64,000 bases of DNA from Cognatazoarcus halotolerans (GTDB taxonomy: Bacteria > Pseudomonadota > Gammaproteobacteria > Burkholderiales > Rhodocyclaceae). The translations under genes were made by a program, and so were the position numbers. Positions 48,347 through 57,406 of the stretch are shown piece by piece. The stretch is from positions 62,001 to 126,000 of the forward strand of contig NZ_WUAF01000007.1 of NCBI RefSeq assembly GCF_009800965.1, read 5' to 3'. The notes beneath the pieces were generated by a model. That model was not told the origin of the DNA and ran no database searches. It worked only from the letters and a program-made list of their open reading frames with translations. Every line of letters starts with the position of its first letter. Positions within the stretch are counted from its first letter, which is position 1.

Positions 48347-51300
48347 TTACCTGGATTGTTGCCGCATGGCCCGGTCGCGGAGCTTAGTGGTGAAGTCGTT
48401 GGCACAGCCTCGTTTCCGGGCCTGGTCCAGCACCTCCAGGGCACCGCCGGCATCGCCCTTCTTGTCCAGCAGCCATTTGGCGTGGTCGGCGTAGAACACG
48501 GCATTTCGACTGCCGTCGGCGATCTTTTGCCGGCGCAGCTTGGCCGCCTCTTCGTCCCGGCCCAACGCTTCCAGGGCGATGGCCCGGATGGTGTCGGTGA
48601 AGTCGTCGGCGCAACCCCGTAGCCAGGCCTGGTCCAGCACCTCCAGGGCACCGCCGGCATCGCCCTTCTTATCCAGCAGCCATTTGGCGTGGTCGTTGTA
48701 GAACACGGCATTTCGACTGCCGTCGGCGATCTTTTGCCGGCGCAGGTCGGCCGCCTCTTCGTCCCGGCCCGATGCTTCCAGGGCAGTGGCCTGGATGGCG
48801 GCAACATGGTCGTCACGCGCCTTTTCAGGGGCTGCCTCCACTTCAGCCAGAAACTTAGTAACGGTTTCCTGATCGCCGCTGGCGATGGCGGCATGGCCGT
48901 AATTGGCCCAGTGATGGGGAAACCCCGAATCAACCCGGGTGGCTCGCCGGAAAAGATCCAAGGCTTCCGGGTCCTTGCGGCCATAAAGCCTCCTTCGGCA
49001 CTCGCCGAGAAAACGCATGGCCCGAGGTTCGTCCGGGCTGACCTTGAGCAGGTATTCCAGGACGATGCAGATTTTTTCATCCTGACGGGCGGCAAAGTAG
49101 CGATCATTCATCCGCCACAAGGCCTTTACGGTCTCTTCCGGGCGACGGCCGAACAGGACGGGGGCGATCTCCGCCACCCGTTCGCCCTGGCCGCCTTGCT
49201 CTAGGTGGTAAAGGGCTTCCAGGGCGCGGCGGATGTTGGCGTCCATCAGGGCTCTCTGGCCCCGCAGTTCGTCCAGCCAGAAGCCGGCGATGGTCCGGTG
49301 CAGGGCCTGGGTGCGACTCTCGTCCGGCGCCAGCTTGCGGGCCTGTTCCGCCGCCAGATCGTGGAGGTAGAGCCAGTCGGCATTTTCGGTCAGTAACCGG
49401 CGCCGGATCAAAGCGGCGCCGGCATCCTGGGCGGGCAGGTCCTGCTCCAGCCGGGGCAGGTGACTGTAGTGGACGCCGTCCCGGTAGAGGGAGCAGGCGA
49501 ACAACAGGGTTCTTTCCCCTTCCCCCAGGACGTTTTCATAGAGATCCCGGAACAGCTTGTCGTAGAGCGCTTCGGCGTAGTCGTCCGGGTATTGCTTCAG
49601 GACTTCGTAGGGGGTGGTGGATTTCTCGGCGGCAAGGCGCACAAGCAAATCCAGGCCGTAGGCATGGGCGCCCCGCCCGTGGCCGCCGCCCAGGCGGGTG
49701 AACAGGTAGGTCCGTTGGTCGCTGTTGAGGTTCCAGCCCTGGGCCAAGCCGGGTGGATGGGCCAGGTATTCGGCCAGAACCGCCTTGGGCAGTCCGGCAA
49801 CCTCGTAGCTGGACAAGCCGCCTTCGGGCCGTTCCCGGGTTTCCAGGACAATGGCGCTTGCGGGATAAGCCCAGGACAAGCCTTCCAGCAGCCGGGCCAG
49901 GGGCCCATCCTGCCAGTGGCCATGGCGGAACCAGAGGTGGGCCCGTTGAACATGGAGGAAGAAGGGGGGCACATCGGGGGCCATGCGATGCAAGGCTTCG
50001 GCCATCTTGACGGCGTTGTCGGCCACCGGCGGCCGGGGCCGTTCGTCGTGGATACCCAGAAGATGGGCGATCTGGCCGAAGAAATCGGTGATGCCGCTGT
50101 CCTCCCAGGCAGTGATTTGCAGCGGGCGGAGATCCCGCCACTCGGACCGCAGGCGCAGTTCCTCCACCAGGACGCTCTTACCCACCCCGGCCATGCCGAA
50201 TACGGCCAGCAGTCTGTTGCTTTTCAGGCTGTCGGAACAGTCCCGCAGGGCGGTATCCAGGCCGTAGTGGCCGCGGCTGACAGGGGTGGAATTGGGGGCA
50301 GATGGGGCGGAGGAAGGAGCTGGGGCTGGGGCCGGGGCAGCAGGAGCGGGGGCAATGGCCGGGGCGGGCAGCTTGGCCAGGGGTGCCAGAGACCAGACCC
50401 CATGCTCCGTGCGGCCATGGATGTTTTCCTCGATCCATCCGCCGCCCTTGGTGTCGTAGCGGCGCAAATGGACCTCGGCCTTGCCGGGGGCCAACTGAAC
50501 CAGGTTGTAGCCAAATTCCTGTGTGGTTTCGCCAGTGGCCGCGCCGGCGGCGATAACCACGTGGTGGGGCGTCCCAATTTCGCACACCCATTGGTCGTGG
50601 GCGTGGCCGTGGAGCAGGAAGTCGAAATCCTGTTCCAGCCGGCCACGGAGTTCCTGGGCCTCGGAGGGATGCAACCAATCCCGTGGATGGTGCAGCAGGC
50701 CAAGGCGCAACTGCGGCGCAAAGCCATCCGCCTTGCCTTCGATGGCCTTGTCGGCAGCGTGGAGTTGGGCCTCGCCGGCCAGCCATATATTGTTTCTGTC
50801 CTGGTCATCTGCGCAGGTCCAGGCGGAATTTAGGCCGGTGATGGCAATGGAAAGGCCATTGATGCGGACCACCGTACCGTAGGTGGCGTTGCTGTCCAGG
50901 GGAATATAGGGATAGTGGGTTGCGATGAAGTCCCGGTAGGGGCCGAGACGTTCCATAGCGCGTTGGATTTCGCCATCCCTATCCCTGAAGTCCTGGTTGA
51001 TTTGAGCCGGATTGCGCTCGCCGGCGCGGAACCACGCGGTTTGCGACTTGTGTACCTTGGTCCGGTCAATATCGTGATTGCCTGGCACCAGGAACAGGCG
51101 GTCACTGCCCAGCTTGCAGATTTCCAGCACCCTGTCGAAGAAAGCCTTGGCGTCGGCATATTGTTTGGCCAGAGGTTCGGCCCTTGTTTCTCCGAAGCCG
51201 ATGTCTCCGGTACAGAACACCAGATCCACCCGCAAACCGGCTTTCAGCCGGGACTCCAGGTCTTCCAGCAGCTTGTTCAACGCCCGGCTGTCCCGCCAGG

Positions 51301-51358
51301 CATGCCGATCAAGGAAGTGAAGATCGGAGAGGTGTAGCCAACCCAAGGTGTGGTTCAT
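48347..51358 (-). CDS. metallophosphoesterase-STAND NTPase-TPR protein (Avs-like architecture)
   Basis: 1003 residues. N-terminal calcineurin-like phosphoesterase (1-300): LSDLHFLDR, FCTGDIGFGE, VPGNHDIDR, LLHHPRDWLH, LLHGHAHDQW, all metal ligands present. An Ala/Pro linker (about 328-360) leads to a STAND-type NTPase with Walker A FGMAGVGKSVLVEEL near 383-395. The C-terminal third is helical repeats; the last part includes two near-identical 69-residue units (RRQKIADGSRNAVFY, DHAKWLLDKKGDAGGALEVL). Effector-STAND-sensor order is that of Avs antiviral proteins, with the phosphoesterase as effector. Start ATG 51358 has a poor ribosome binding site. Confidence 0.85.
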   Translation of the reverse strand: MNHTLGWLHLSDLHFLDRHAWRDSRALNKLLEDLESRLKAGLRVDLVFCTGDIGFGETRAEPLAKQYADAKAFFDRVLEICKLGSDRLFLVPGNHDIDRTKVHKSQTAWFRAGERNPAQINQDFRDRDGEIQRAMERLGPYRDFIATHYPYIPLDSNATYGTVVRINGLSIAITGLNSAWTCADDQDRNNIWLAGEAQLHAADKAIEGKADGFAPQLRLGLLHHPRDWLHPSEAQELRGRLEQDFDFLLHGHAHDQWVCEIGTPHHVVIAAGAATGETTQEFGYNLVQLAPGKAEVHLRRYDTKGGGWIEENIHGRTEHGVWSLAPLAKLPAPAIAPAPAAPAPAPAPSSAPSAPNSTPVSRGHYGLDTALRDCSDSLKSNRLLAVFGMAGVGKSVLVEELRLRSEWRDLRPLQITAWEDSGITDFFGQIAHLLGIHDERPRPPVADNAVKMAEALHRMAPDVPPFFLHVQRAHLWFRHGHWQDGPLARLLEGLSWAYPASAIVLETRERPEGGLSSYEVAGLPKAVLAEYLAHPPGLAQGWNLNSDQRTYLFTRLGGGHGRGAHAYGLDLLVRLAAEKSTTPYEVLKQYPDDYAEALYDKLFRDLYENVLGEGERTLLFACSLYRDGVHYSHLPRLEQDLPAQDAGAALIRRRLLTENADWLYLHDLAAEQARKLAPDESRTQALHRTIAGFWLDELRGQRALMDANIRRALEALYHLEQGGQGERVAEIAPVLFGRRPEETVKALWRMNDRYFAARQDEKICIVLEYLLKVSPDEPRAMRFLGECRRRLYGRKDPEALDLFRRATRVDSGFPHHWANYGHAAIASGDQETVTKFLAEVEAAPEKARDDHVAAIQATALEASGRDEEAADLRRQKIADGSRNAVFYNDHAKWLLDKKGDAGGALEVLDQAWLRGCADDFTDTIRAIALEALGRDEEAAKLRRQKIADGSRNAVFYADHAKWLLDKKGDAGGALEVLDQARKRGCANDFTTKLRDRAMRQQSR
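48388..48803 (-). repeat. 207-bp in-frame tandem repeat in the STAND gene
   Basis: Two nearly identical copies exactly 207 bases (69 codons) apart, e.g. GCATTTCGAC at 48501 and again at 48708. Similarity fades beyond 48388 and 48803. Being a multiple of three it changes only the number of C-terminal helical repeats. Confidence 0.85.
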
Positions 51359-51591
51359 CGTTCAGGGCTCAAGATACATTCCAGAAAAATAATGCTGTCC
51401 GTATGGATTCTCCCGCATTTGAGGTCGACACTTGCCAAGTAAGCCAGGCTAGCAGCTGGCTGCTTTCGACGGCACACCGGACGCACTCAATCACTGGTTT
51501 TTGACTTCTCCAAAGACCGTACCTGGCCGGTAGCTGCAATTCGGGCACAAGCAGGATGAAAGCCCGCCGGTCGGCTTCAGGGTGATTTCAC

Positions 51592-52131
51592 TCACCAGAA
51601 TGCAGGGTCCTCGAACGCCGTGATGCACTTCGGCCGACCCTTCAGTGGCGAGAAGGGTTGTTCCGTCAGGGACAGGCCCAGCCAGCCTTCCGGGTACTGC
51701 AGTTTGAAGGGGGCGGCGGCGGCGTCCTCGCTCACTGGACTGAATCCGACTTTGCCGTAGTAGTTGGGGTCGCCGTAGGTCATTGCGACGTCTATTCCGG
51801 CCAGGCGCAGCACGGCCAGGCCGTGATGCAGCAGTTGTTGTCCGATTCCACGGCCCTGCCGTTCGGGGATTACGGCCACGGGGCCAAGCACGAAGACGGT
51901 GCGCTCCTCCTGCTCGTAAGTCAGTCGCGAGAACACGCAGGCTCCGATCAGCCCGCCGTCTTCCTCGACCGTTATGACCCGGATATCGTCTTCCGGGGTG
52001 TCGGAGAGCTGGCGACGTACCAGGTCGCCAATCAGGGTGCCTTCTTCAACGCCTTCGGAGCGGCTGAAGGTAGCCTTGAACAGTTCGATGATCTCGTGCG
52101 CCCGCCCGTTGAACGCTGTCGAAAACTGCAT
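51592..52131 (-). CDS. GNAT family N-acetyltransferase (YhbS-like)
   Basis: 179 residues. VFVLGPVAVIPERQGRGIGQ is the acetyl-CoA loop (Q-x-x-G-I-G), followed by YYGKVGFSPVS, as in YhbS-type acetylases. ATG at 52131 behind GGAG. Substrate unknown. Confidence 0.87.
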   Translation of the reverse strand: MQFSTAFNGRAHEIIELFKATFSRSEGVEEGTLIGDLVRRQLSDTPEDDIRVITVEEDGGLIGACVFSRLTYEQEERTVFVLGPVAVIPERQGRGIGQQLLHHGLAVLRLAGIDVAMTYGDPNYYGKVGFSPVSEDAAAAPFKLQYPEGWLGLSLTEQPFSPLKGRPKCITAFEDPAFW

Positions 52132-52355
52132 GCTTTGCTCTCCTGAAATCGGGCCGTGAGCATCCGGAGCCGTCTGATTCCGGCCTGGCCCGTCCGAAAC
52201 AAAAAGCGCTTCTCGACTCGATGGCTTGGCCTCCGATCCGTCTTCCGATCGCGATTGTCACAAACGCGGGCGGTGCGCGATACCCCGGGCGCTGGCGAAA
52301 TCGTGTTCCGGCGGCCAATATTGAAGTGGTCGATGTTCGTCGGAGAGGGGGCACC

Positions 52356-52787
52356 GTGACGCAGCAGGACATGTTCTGGCGGCTGATCCACGCTCCGGGC
52401 CAGTCCCGTTCGGCCCGCACGGTGGAGGTATTCGGCTGGATCATGCTGGTCGAGTCCCTGCTGGTGCTGTTTGCACCGCATGCCGTCGCGGCCTTGCTGC
52501 ACCTGCCGGACCTGAGCGAGCAGGCGGCAAACTATTTCCGCCTGATGGGCCTGCTGCTGGGCGGTCTCGGCATGCTCTACGTGGTGAGCGGGCGGCTCGA
52601 CGCCCGGGGTTTCGTATTCGCGTCGATGCTCGATCGTCCGCTCGTACCCTTCATCATGGCCGTGTTGTGGTATCACGGCATGGTTCCGGCGCCGCTCGCG
52701 TTGCTCTTCGCGGTATCGGACACGGTGAGCGTTCTATGGACGCTCTCCGCGTGGCGGGCCGAGCGCACCGGGAACCGCGGCCGCTGA
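52356..52787 (+). CDS. small membrane protein
   Basis: 143 residues. GTG start at 52356 after GGAGAGGGG. Four predicted membrane helices ([71 protein letters not shown]). No known family recognised. Confidence 0.7.
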   Translation: MTQQDMFWRLIHAPGQSRSARTVEVFGWIMLVESLLVLFAPHAVAALLHLPDLSEQAANYFRLMGLLLGGLGMLYVVSGRLDARGFVFASMLDRPLVPFIMAVLWYHGMVPAPLALLFAVSDTVSVLWTLSAWRAERTGNRGR

Positions 52788-52918
52788 AGCCGGGTCGCAG
52801 GAAAGCGGACGTGCGCAAGGCCCAGCCCGGCCGGCTCCGATCGCGGCGCGCCGCACCGACTGGACAGCAACCACCCGCATCGCCATGCTCGCATCAGGAT
52901 CATTCTTGGAGACAGCCC

Positions 52919-53368
52919 ATGCCAGACTATCGCAAGGACCCCGCAGCCCTTGCCCGACTCAACCCCGAGCAATACCGGGTCACCCAGGAGAGTGGCACCG
53001 AGTACCCGGGCACCGGTGAGTACCTGCACAACAAGGAACCCGGCATCTACGTCGACATCGTCTCGGGCGAGCCGCTGTTCGCCTCCTCGGACAAGTACGA
53101 ATCCGGCTGCGGCTGGCCAAGCTTTACCAAGCCGATCGTGCCCGCCAACATCAACGAGCTGCGTGACATCAGCCACGGGATGATCCGCACCGAAGTGCGC
53201 TCGGCCCATGGCGACAGCCACCTCGGCCACGTCTTCGAGGATGGCCCGGTGGACCGCGGCGGACTGCGTTACTGCATCAATTCGGCCTCGCTGCGTTTCG
53301 TCCATCGCGACGACATGGAAGCCGAAGGCTACGGTGACTATCTGGATCAGGTGGAGGAGGTGAAATGA
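52919..53368 (+). CDS. msrB: peptide-methionine (R)-S-oxide reductase
   Basis: 149 residues. MsrB motifs [21 protein letters not shown] and the catalytic Cys in [12 protein letters not shown]. The zinc-binding CxxC pairs of many MsrB proteins are not seen, so this is a zinc-free form. No signal peptide, so cytoplasmic. Its stop overlaps msrA (ATGA). Together they repair both isomers of methionine sulfoxide. Confidence 0.94.
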   Translation: MPDYRKDPAALARLNPEQYRVTQESGTEYPGTGEYLHNKEPGIYVDIVSGEPLFASSDKYESGCGWPSFTKPIVPANINELRDISHGMIRTEVRSAHGDSHLGHVFEDGPVDRGGLRYCINSASLRFVHRDDMEAEGYGDYLDQVEEVK

Positions 53369-53874
53369 CGACCGAACGCGCCGTACTCGCGGGCGGCTGC
53401 TTCTGGGGCATGCAGGATCTGATCCGCAGGCTGCCTGGCGTGCTGAGCACCCGCGTCGGCTATACCGGTGGCGACGTCCCGAATGCCACCTATCGCAACC
53501 ACGGGACCCACGCCGAAGGGATCGAGATCATCTTCGACCCGGCAAAGACCAGCTTCCGCACCTTGCTGGAGTTCTTCTTCCAGATCCATGACCCGTCGAC
53601 CCCCAATCGACAGGGCAATGATCGCGGTCTCAGCTACCGCTCGGCGATCTTCTACATCGGCGACGAACAGAAGCGGATTGCCGAGGACACTATCGCCGAT
53701 GTCGACGAATCGGGCCTGTGGCCCGGCAAGGTGGTGACCGAGCTGGCTCCGGCCGGCGATTTCTGGGAAGCCGAGCCCGAGCACCAGGATTACCTCCAGC
53801 GCTACCCCAACGGATACACCTGTCACTACGTACGGCCGGACTGGAAGCTGCCGCGCCGCGCCGACGCGGCCTGA
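53365..53874 (+). CDS. msrA: peptide-methionine (S)-S-oxide reductase
   Basis: 169 residues. Catalytic AGGCFWGMQ near the N-terminus, [29 protein letters not shown] and [17 protein letters not shown]. Uses its Cys to reduce methionine-S-sulfoxide. Overlaps msrB by 4 bases and is followed by a strong hairpin terminator. Confidence 0.95.
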   Translation: MTTERAVLAGGCFWGMQDLIRRLPGVLSTRVGYTGGDVPNATYRNHGTHAEGIEIIFDPAKTSFRTLLEFFFQIHDPSTPNRQGNDRGLSYRSAIFYIGDEQKRIAEDTIADVDESGLWPGKVVTELAPAGDFWEAEPEHQDYLQRYPNGYTCHYVRPDWKLPRRADAA

Positions 53875-53894
53875 GCGGGGCGTGAGTCCGATCG

Positions 53895-53917
53895 AACGGC
53901 GGCCGACGGCCGCCGTT
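53895..53917. terminator. bidirectional terminator between msrA and terC
   Basis: Perfect stem AACGGCGGCC / GGCCGCCGTT with a three-base loop, followed by TTTC on the plus strand, between convergent genes. Confidence 0.75.
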
Positions 53918-53925
53918 TTCCGTGT

Positions 53926-54885
53926 TCAGGCGGACTGTTGCCTGTTCGTGGTGTGATACAGGCTCGCCACCACCGATATCGCGAGAATCGTGGCCACCAC
54001 ACCCAGCGAGACCAGCACCGGAATCTTGACCCATTCGACGATCAGCATCTTGCTGCCAATGAACACCAGGATCGCGGCAAGGCCGTACTTGAGCAGCGAG
54101 AAGCGGTTGCCGAGGTCGGCGAGCAGGAAATACATCGCGCGCAGGCCGAGGATCGCGAACAGGTTGGAGGTGAGCACGATGAAGGGGTCGGTGGTGATCG
54201 CGAAGATTGCGGGAATGCTGTCCACCGCGAAGATCACGTCGGAGATTTCCACCAGCACCAGTGCCAGCAGCAGCGGCGTGGCCATGCGCACGCCGTCGCG
54301 CATCACGAAGAAGCGTTCGCCCTCGAGTCTTTCGGTGATCGGGTAATGACCGCGGATCCAGCGAATCAGCGGGTTCTTCGCCAGATCGGGATCATGATCG
54401 GCAAACAGCACCATCTTGATGCCGGTGATCACGAGGAAGGCGCCAAAGACGTACAACAGCCAGTGAAACTCGGTGATCAGCCAGCTGCCGGCAAAGATCA
54501 TCACCGTGCGCAGCGCGATGGCACCGACGATACCGTAGAGCAGCACCCGGCGCTGCAGCTCCAGTGGCACGGCGAAGAAGCTGAAGATCATCATCCACAC
54601 GAAGACGTTGTCGACCGCCAGGGATTTTTCGACCAGATAGCCGGTCACGAAGGCCAGGGTCTGCTCGTTGGCCACCGCGCGGCCCACGCTGCCATCGAGG
54701 TACCACCATAGCGCGCCGGCAAACAGCATCGACACCGCCACCCATGCCAGCGACCAGCCGGCGGCCTCGCGCAGCGACACGCGGTGCTTTTCACCACCCT
54801 TGAAGACCAGCAGGTCCAGCGCCAGCATCGCCAGCACGATGGCCGCGAAGGCCGCCCACATCCACCACGTTCCGATCGATTCCAT
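53926..54885 (-). CDS. alx: TerC family membrane protein (Alx-like)
   Basis: 319 residues with about nine membrane helices. [20 protein letters not shown] and [20 protein letters not shown] carry the paired acidic residues of the TerC/Alx family. Alx and relatives export or regulate Mn2+. The ATG at 54885 lies just after a transcription terminator and a Mn2+-type riboswitch, which supports a manganese role. Confidence 0.9.
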   Translation of the reverse strand: MESIGTWWMWAAFAAIVLAMLALDLLVFKGGEKHRVSLREAAGWSLAWVAVSMLFAGALWWYLDGSVGRAVANEQTLAFVTGYLVEKSLAVDNVFVWMMIFSFFAVPLELQRRVLLYGIVGAIALRTVMIFAGSWLITEFHWLLYVFGAFLVITGIKMVLFADHDPDLAKNPLIRWIRGHYPITERLEGERFFVMRDGVRMATPLLLALVLVEISDVIFAVDSIPAIFAITTDPFIVLTSNLFAILGLRAMYFLLADLGNRFSLLKYGLAAILVFIGSKMLIVEWVKIPVLVSLGVVATILAISVVASLYHTTNRQQSA

Positions 54886-54899
54886 GTCGTGCTCCGTGC

Positions 54900-54942
54900 A
54901 AAAACAAAAAAGGCCTGCTCCCGAAGGACACAGACCCTTGCA
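54900..54942 (-). terminator. riboswitch-controlled terminator in the terC leader
   Basis: On the minus strand a stem (GGTCTGTGTCC, loop TTCG, GGAGCAGGCC) is followed by a T-rich run (TTTTTTGTTTTT). It lies between the yybP-ykoY aptamer and the ATG, a typical expression platform. Confidence 0.75.
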
Positions 54943-54960
54943 TGTGTTTTGCGCGCACGG

Positions 54961-55082
54961 ACCTTGCCCCTTGGGCAAGGTCTCGCTTGCAACGGAATCG
55001 TTGCCCGAAGCACCGGGCGGCGGTCTCGCGACCGGCCTGCCGTGATGACGATGCTACGGCGTGAAAAGCTACTCCCCTTGAT
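54961..55082 (-). promoter_or_regulatory. yybP-ykoY (Mn2+) riboswitch upstream of terC
   Basis: Minus-strand AAGGGGAGTAGC (55079-55068) is the hallmark of this aptamer, followed by TCGTCATCACGGC and GCGAGACC elements. A 9-bp hairpin ACCTTGCCC / GGGCAAGGT at 54961-54981 lies at its downstream edge. Known members switch on Mn2+ exporters. Confidence 0.85.
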
Positions 55083-55268
55083 GCGCTGCAGTGTAGGTGA
55101 AGGCCAGACAGAGTCAAGCCTCTTTGTCGTCGATTCACCACAATCCGCAAGGCCGCGTATCCTTGGCGCAACATCGTCGTCGCACGAACATGCGGCCCGC
55201 AATGAACTACCCCGCGGCGAAGGGATCAATCGACGGCCTGTCCGCCAACCCCCAACGGAAATCCCCGC

Positions 55269-55847
55269 ATGCCTTATCTCGTTCTCGGATTGCTGCTTTT
55301 CCTGAGCACCCACTCCGCCCGCCTCTTCGCCGCCGACAACCGCGCCCAGTACATCGCCCACTACGGCCTGATGAAATGGAAGCTGGCCTATTCGATCGTC
55401 TCGATCATCGGCTTCGCGCTCATCGTCTGGGGCTACGGCCAGGCGCGGCTCGATCCCGTGGTGCTGTGGAACGCGCCGATCTGGACCCGCCATCTCGCCG
55501 CGCTGCTCACCCTGCCGGCCTTCATCCTGCTCGCTGCCGCCTACGTGCCCGGGACCCTCATCAAGTCGAAGCTGGGCCATCCGATGGTCGCGGGGGTCAA
55601 GCTGTGGGCGCTGGCTCACCTGATCGCCAACGGCACCCTCGCCGACGTGCTGCTGTTCGGCAGCTTCCTGGCCTGGGCGGTGGCGAGCTTTTCGATCTCG
55701 CGCCGGATCGACCGTGCCGAAGGCCTTATCCGCCCGCAGGGGTCACTGAGTCGTGACGCGATCGCCGCGGTGCTCGGCGTTGTCGCGTGGTTCGCCTTCG
55801 TGCGTTACCTGCACCTTTCTCTCATCGGCGTCGCGCCCTTCGGCTGA
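55269..55847 (+). CDS. nnrU: NnrU family protein
   Basis: 192 residues with about six membrane helices. LVLGLLLFLSTHSARLFAAD and KLAYSIVSIIGFALIVWGYG match NnrU, a membrane protein linked to denitrification and NO metabolism and related to isoprenoid-pathway enzymes. No adjacent nor or nir genes; the NorR-linked operon is 27 kb away. Confidence 0.88.
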   Translation: MPYLVLGLLLFLSTHSARLFAADNRAQYIAHYGLMKWKLAYSIVSIIGFALIVWGYGQARLDPVVLWNAPIWTRHLAALLTLPAFILLAAAYVPGTLIKSKLGHPMVAGVKLWALAHLIANGTLADVLLFGSFLAWAVASFSISRRIDRAEGLIRPQGSLSRDAIAAVLGVVAWFAFVRYLHLSLIGVAPFG

Positions 55848-55851
55848 GCGT

Positions 55852-56346
55852 TCATTCGTCAGCGGCGAATCCGAGAATGCCGGTCACTCCGGGAAACGCC
55901 ACCCGCAACTGCCAGGGCCCCGCGGCGGGCAGCTGGACGTCCGCCGTGTAGCTGCCGAAGCCGCCGGCCTTGTGTGGCATCGGCAGCGGCGGCCGGCTTC
56001 CGTCCGCCGCTGCCAGCGCGAGCGAAAAATCGAGATCGGGGGGCGCGGGCTGGCCGCTCGGGCCGCGCATGTCGAGTTCGAAATGCGCCCGGTTGCCCGC
56101 ATCGATCGCCATCCGCCCATGTATTTCCCAGACGTTGAGTGTGCCCTGGAACACCAGCCCGCCACGCTCCGCACCCGGCCCACGGCCCACCGGGCCGATC
56201 GCGTTGAGCTTCACCTCGTCCTTGACGAACACCACCATCGCGATGAAGCCCGCGACCAGCAGCAGGAGCAGCCCGCCGGCGATGGCGACCATCCAGCGGG
56301 TGGCGCGGGCACTGGCGGCGGGAGAGGAAGGGGATGCGTTAGTCAT
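55852..56346 (-). CDS. FixH-like membrane-anchored protein
   Basis: 164 residues. One N-terminal membrane helix (MVAIAGGLLLLLVAGFIAMV) then a periplasmic beta domain (AHFELDMRGPSGQPAPP; GGFGSYTADVQLPAAGPWQL) of the FixH/YtkA type, often involved in copper delivery to cbb3 oxidase. No fix or cco genes are next to it. Convergent with nnrU, 4 bases apart. Confidence 0.68.
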   Translation of the reverse strand: MTNASPSSPAASARATRWMVAIAGGLLLLLVAGFIAMVVFVKDEVKLNAIGPVGRGPGAERGGLVFQGTLNVWEIHGRMAIDAGNRAHFELDMRGPSGQPAPPDLDFSLALAAADGSRPPLPMPHKAGGFGSYTADVQLPAAGPWQLRVAFPGVTGILGFAADE

Positions 56347-56475
56347 GTCGGATTCGGGTGCTCAGGATGCGGGAAAGCGGGTGCCGGCATTGGCCGGAAG
56401 AGCCCGGATGATACCGGCTGCGCGCGACTTGCAGAAACGGGCGTGCGCGGTCGCCCTGTCCCGGCAGGGATCGAC

Positions 56476-56721
56476 TTAGCGGTGACGGGCGACGAGCAGT
56501 TCGACAATCAGCCACACGAGGCCGATCGCGATCCCCGCCGCTGCGGCGATAGTGCCGAACAGGGCCAGCAGGGCAGCACCGGTCGGCGCCTCGGAGGTCG
56601 CGCCGAGCGCTTCGATCAGCGACAGCGGCGCGGCGCAGAGCGCGCCGAGCACCACGCTGGTGACGATGATCTTCAGGCCGGTGCGTCGCTCACTGCGATA
56701 AAAGGCGGATATCAAATTCAT
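56476..56721 (-). CDS. small membrane protein
   Basis: 81 residues, two membrane helices (LKIIVTSVVLGALCAAPLSL; LFGTIAAAAGIAIGLVWLIV) after a short basic N-terminus. No known family. Confidence 0.6.
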   Translation of the reverse strand: MNLISAFYRSERRTGLKIIVTSVVLGALCAAPLSLIEALGATSEAPTGAALLALFGTIAAAAGIAIGLVWLIVELLVARHR

Positions 56722-56805
56722 GGGTATGGTTCCCGGGCAGCGTCGTCGTACCTTACGCGGGTGCCGCGCTGCCTGCCTTGATCGAGGTCGGGAAGCGGTT
56801 ACCCT

Positions 56806-57330
56806 TCAGGACTCAACCCCGCCGGCTCTGCCTTGCCACGCGGCGAACCATTCGGTCAGCGGACGCGCCTCGCCCATGGCCGTCAGTTGGCGGTCGACCG
56901 CGTCGTGATTGCCCCAAACCACATCGGCCAGTTCGCCTTGCGCCACACGCGCTTCGATGTCACTGCAATACAGTCCCAGGTCGCGCTGCACGTAGAACCC
57001 GTAGCTGCGACACGCCGCCGGTCGCTGGGCATAGACCGGGCACGCCCCGGTGGACCGGTCGAGCAGCGGGCATGTCACCGGGCCTGCTGGCGCGGCGGCG
57101 AGCGCCGTAACATGCCCGCCGATCTCCTCGAGCCGTTTCGCCGGCAATGCGGCGAGCCCCTCTTCCAGAAGCGCCCATTCGGGCGGGGTCAGCCGGGGCA
57201 CTGCGGCAAGCCGGCGACAGCAGGTATCGCAGCCCTTTGCGCACTGCCAGTCGGCATGCGCCTCGCGAATCTGGCCGACCCGCTGGTCGATCTCGAGATG
57301 AAGCTGGTGCAGCGCGGGGTCTGTTGGCAC
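56806..57330 (-). CDS. YkgJ family cysteine-cluster protein
   Basis: About 174 residues. CAKGCDTCCRR is the YkgJ Cys cluster (CxxxCxxCC), with further Cys in VTCPLLDRSTGACPVYAQRP and PAACRSYGF; probably binds zinc or an Fe-S cluster. The GTG at 57330 has AGGA six bases upstream; a TTG at 57366 would add 12 residues. Function unknown. Confidence 0.8.
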   Translation of the reverse strand: MPTDPALHQLHLEIDQRVGQIREAHADWQCAKGCDTCCRRLAAVPRLTPPEWALLEEGLAALPAKRLEEIGGHVTALAAAPAGPVTCPLLDRSTGACPVYAQRPAACRSYGFYVQRDLGLYCSDIEARVAQGELADVVWGNHDAVDRQLTAMGEARPLTEWFAAWQGRAGGVES

Positions 57331-57406
57331 GAAGCGTCCTGGATGGCGGTCTGAGGCGGGCGCCAACGATACTGCGCAAGCGCCCCATTGACCAGACCCG
57401 TGCCAG

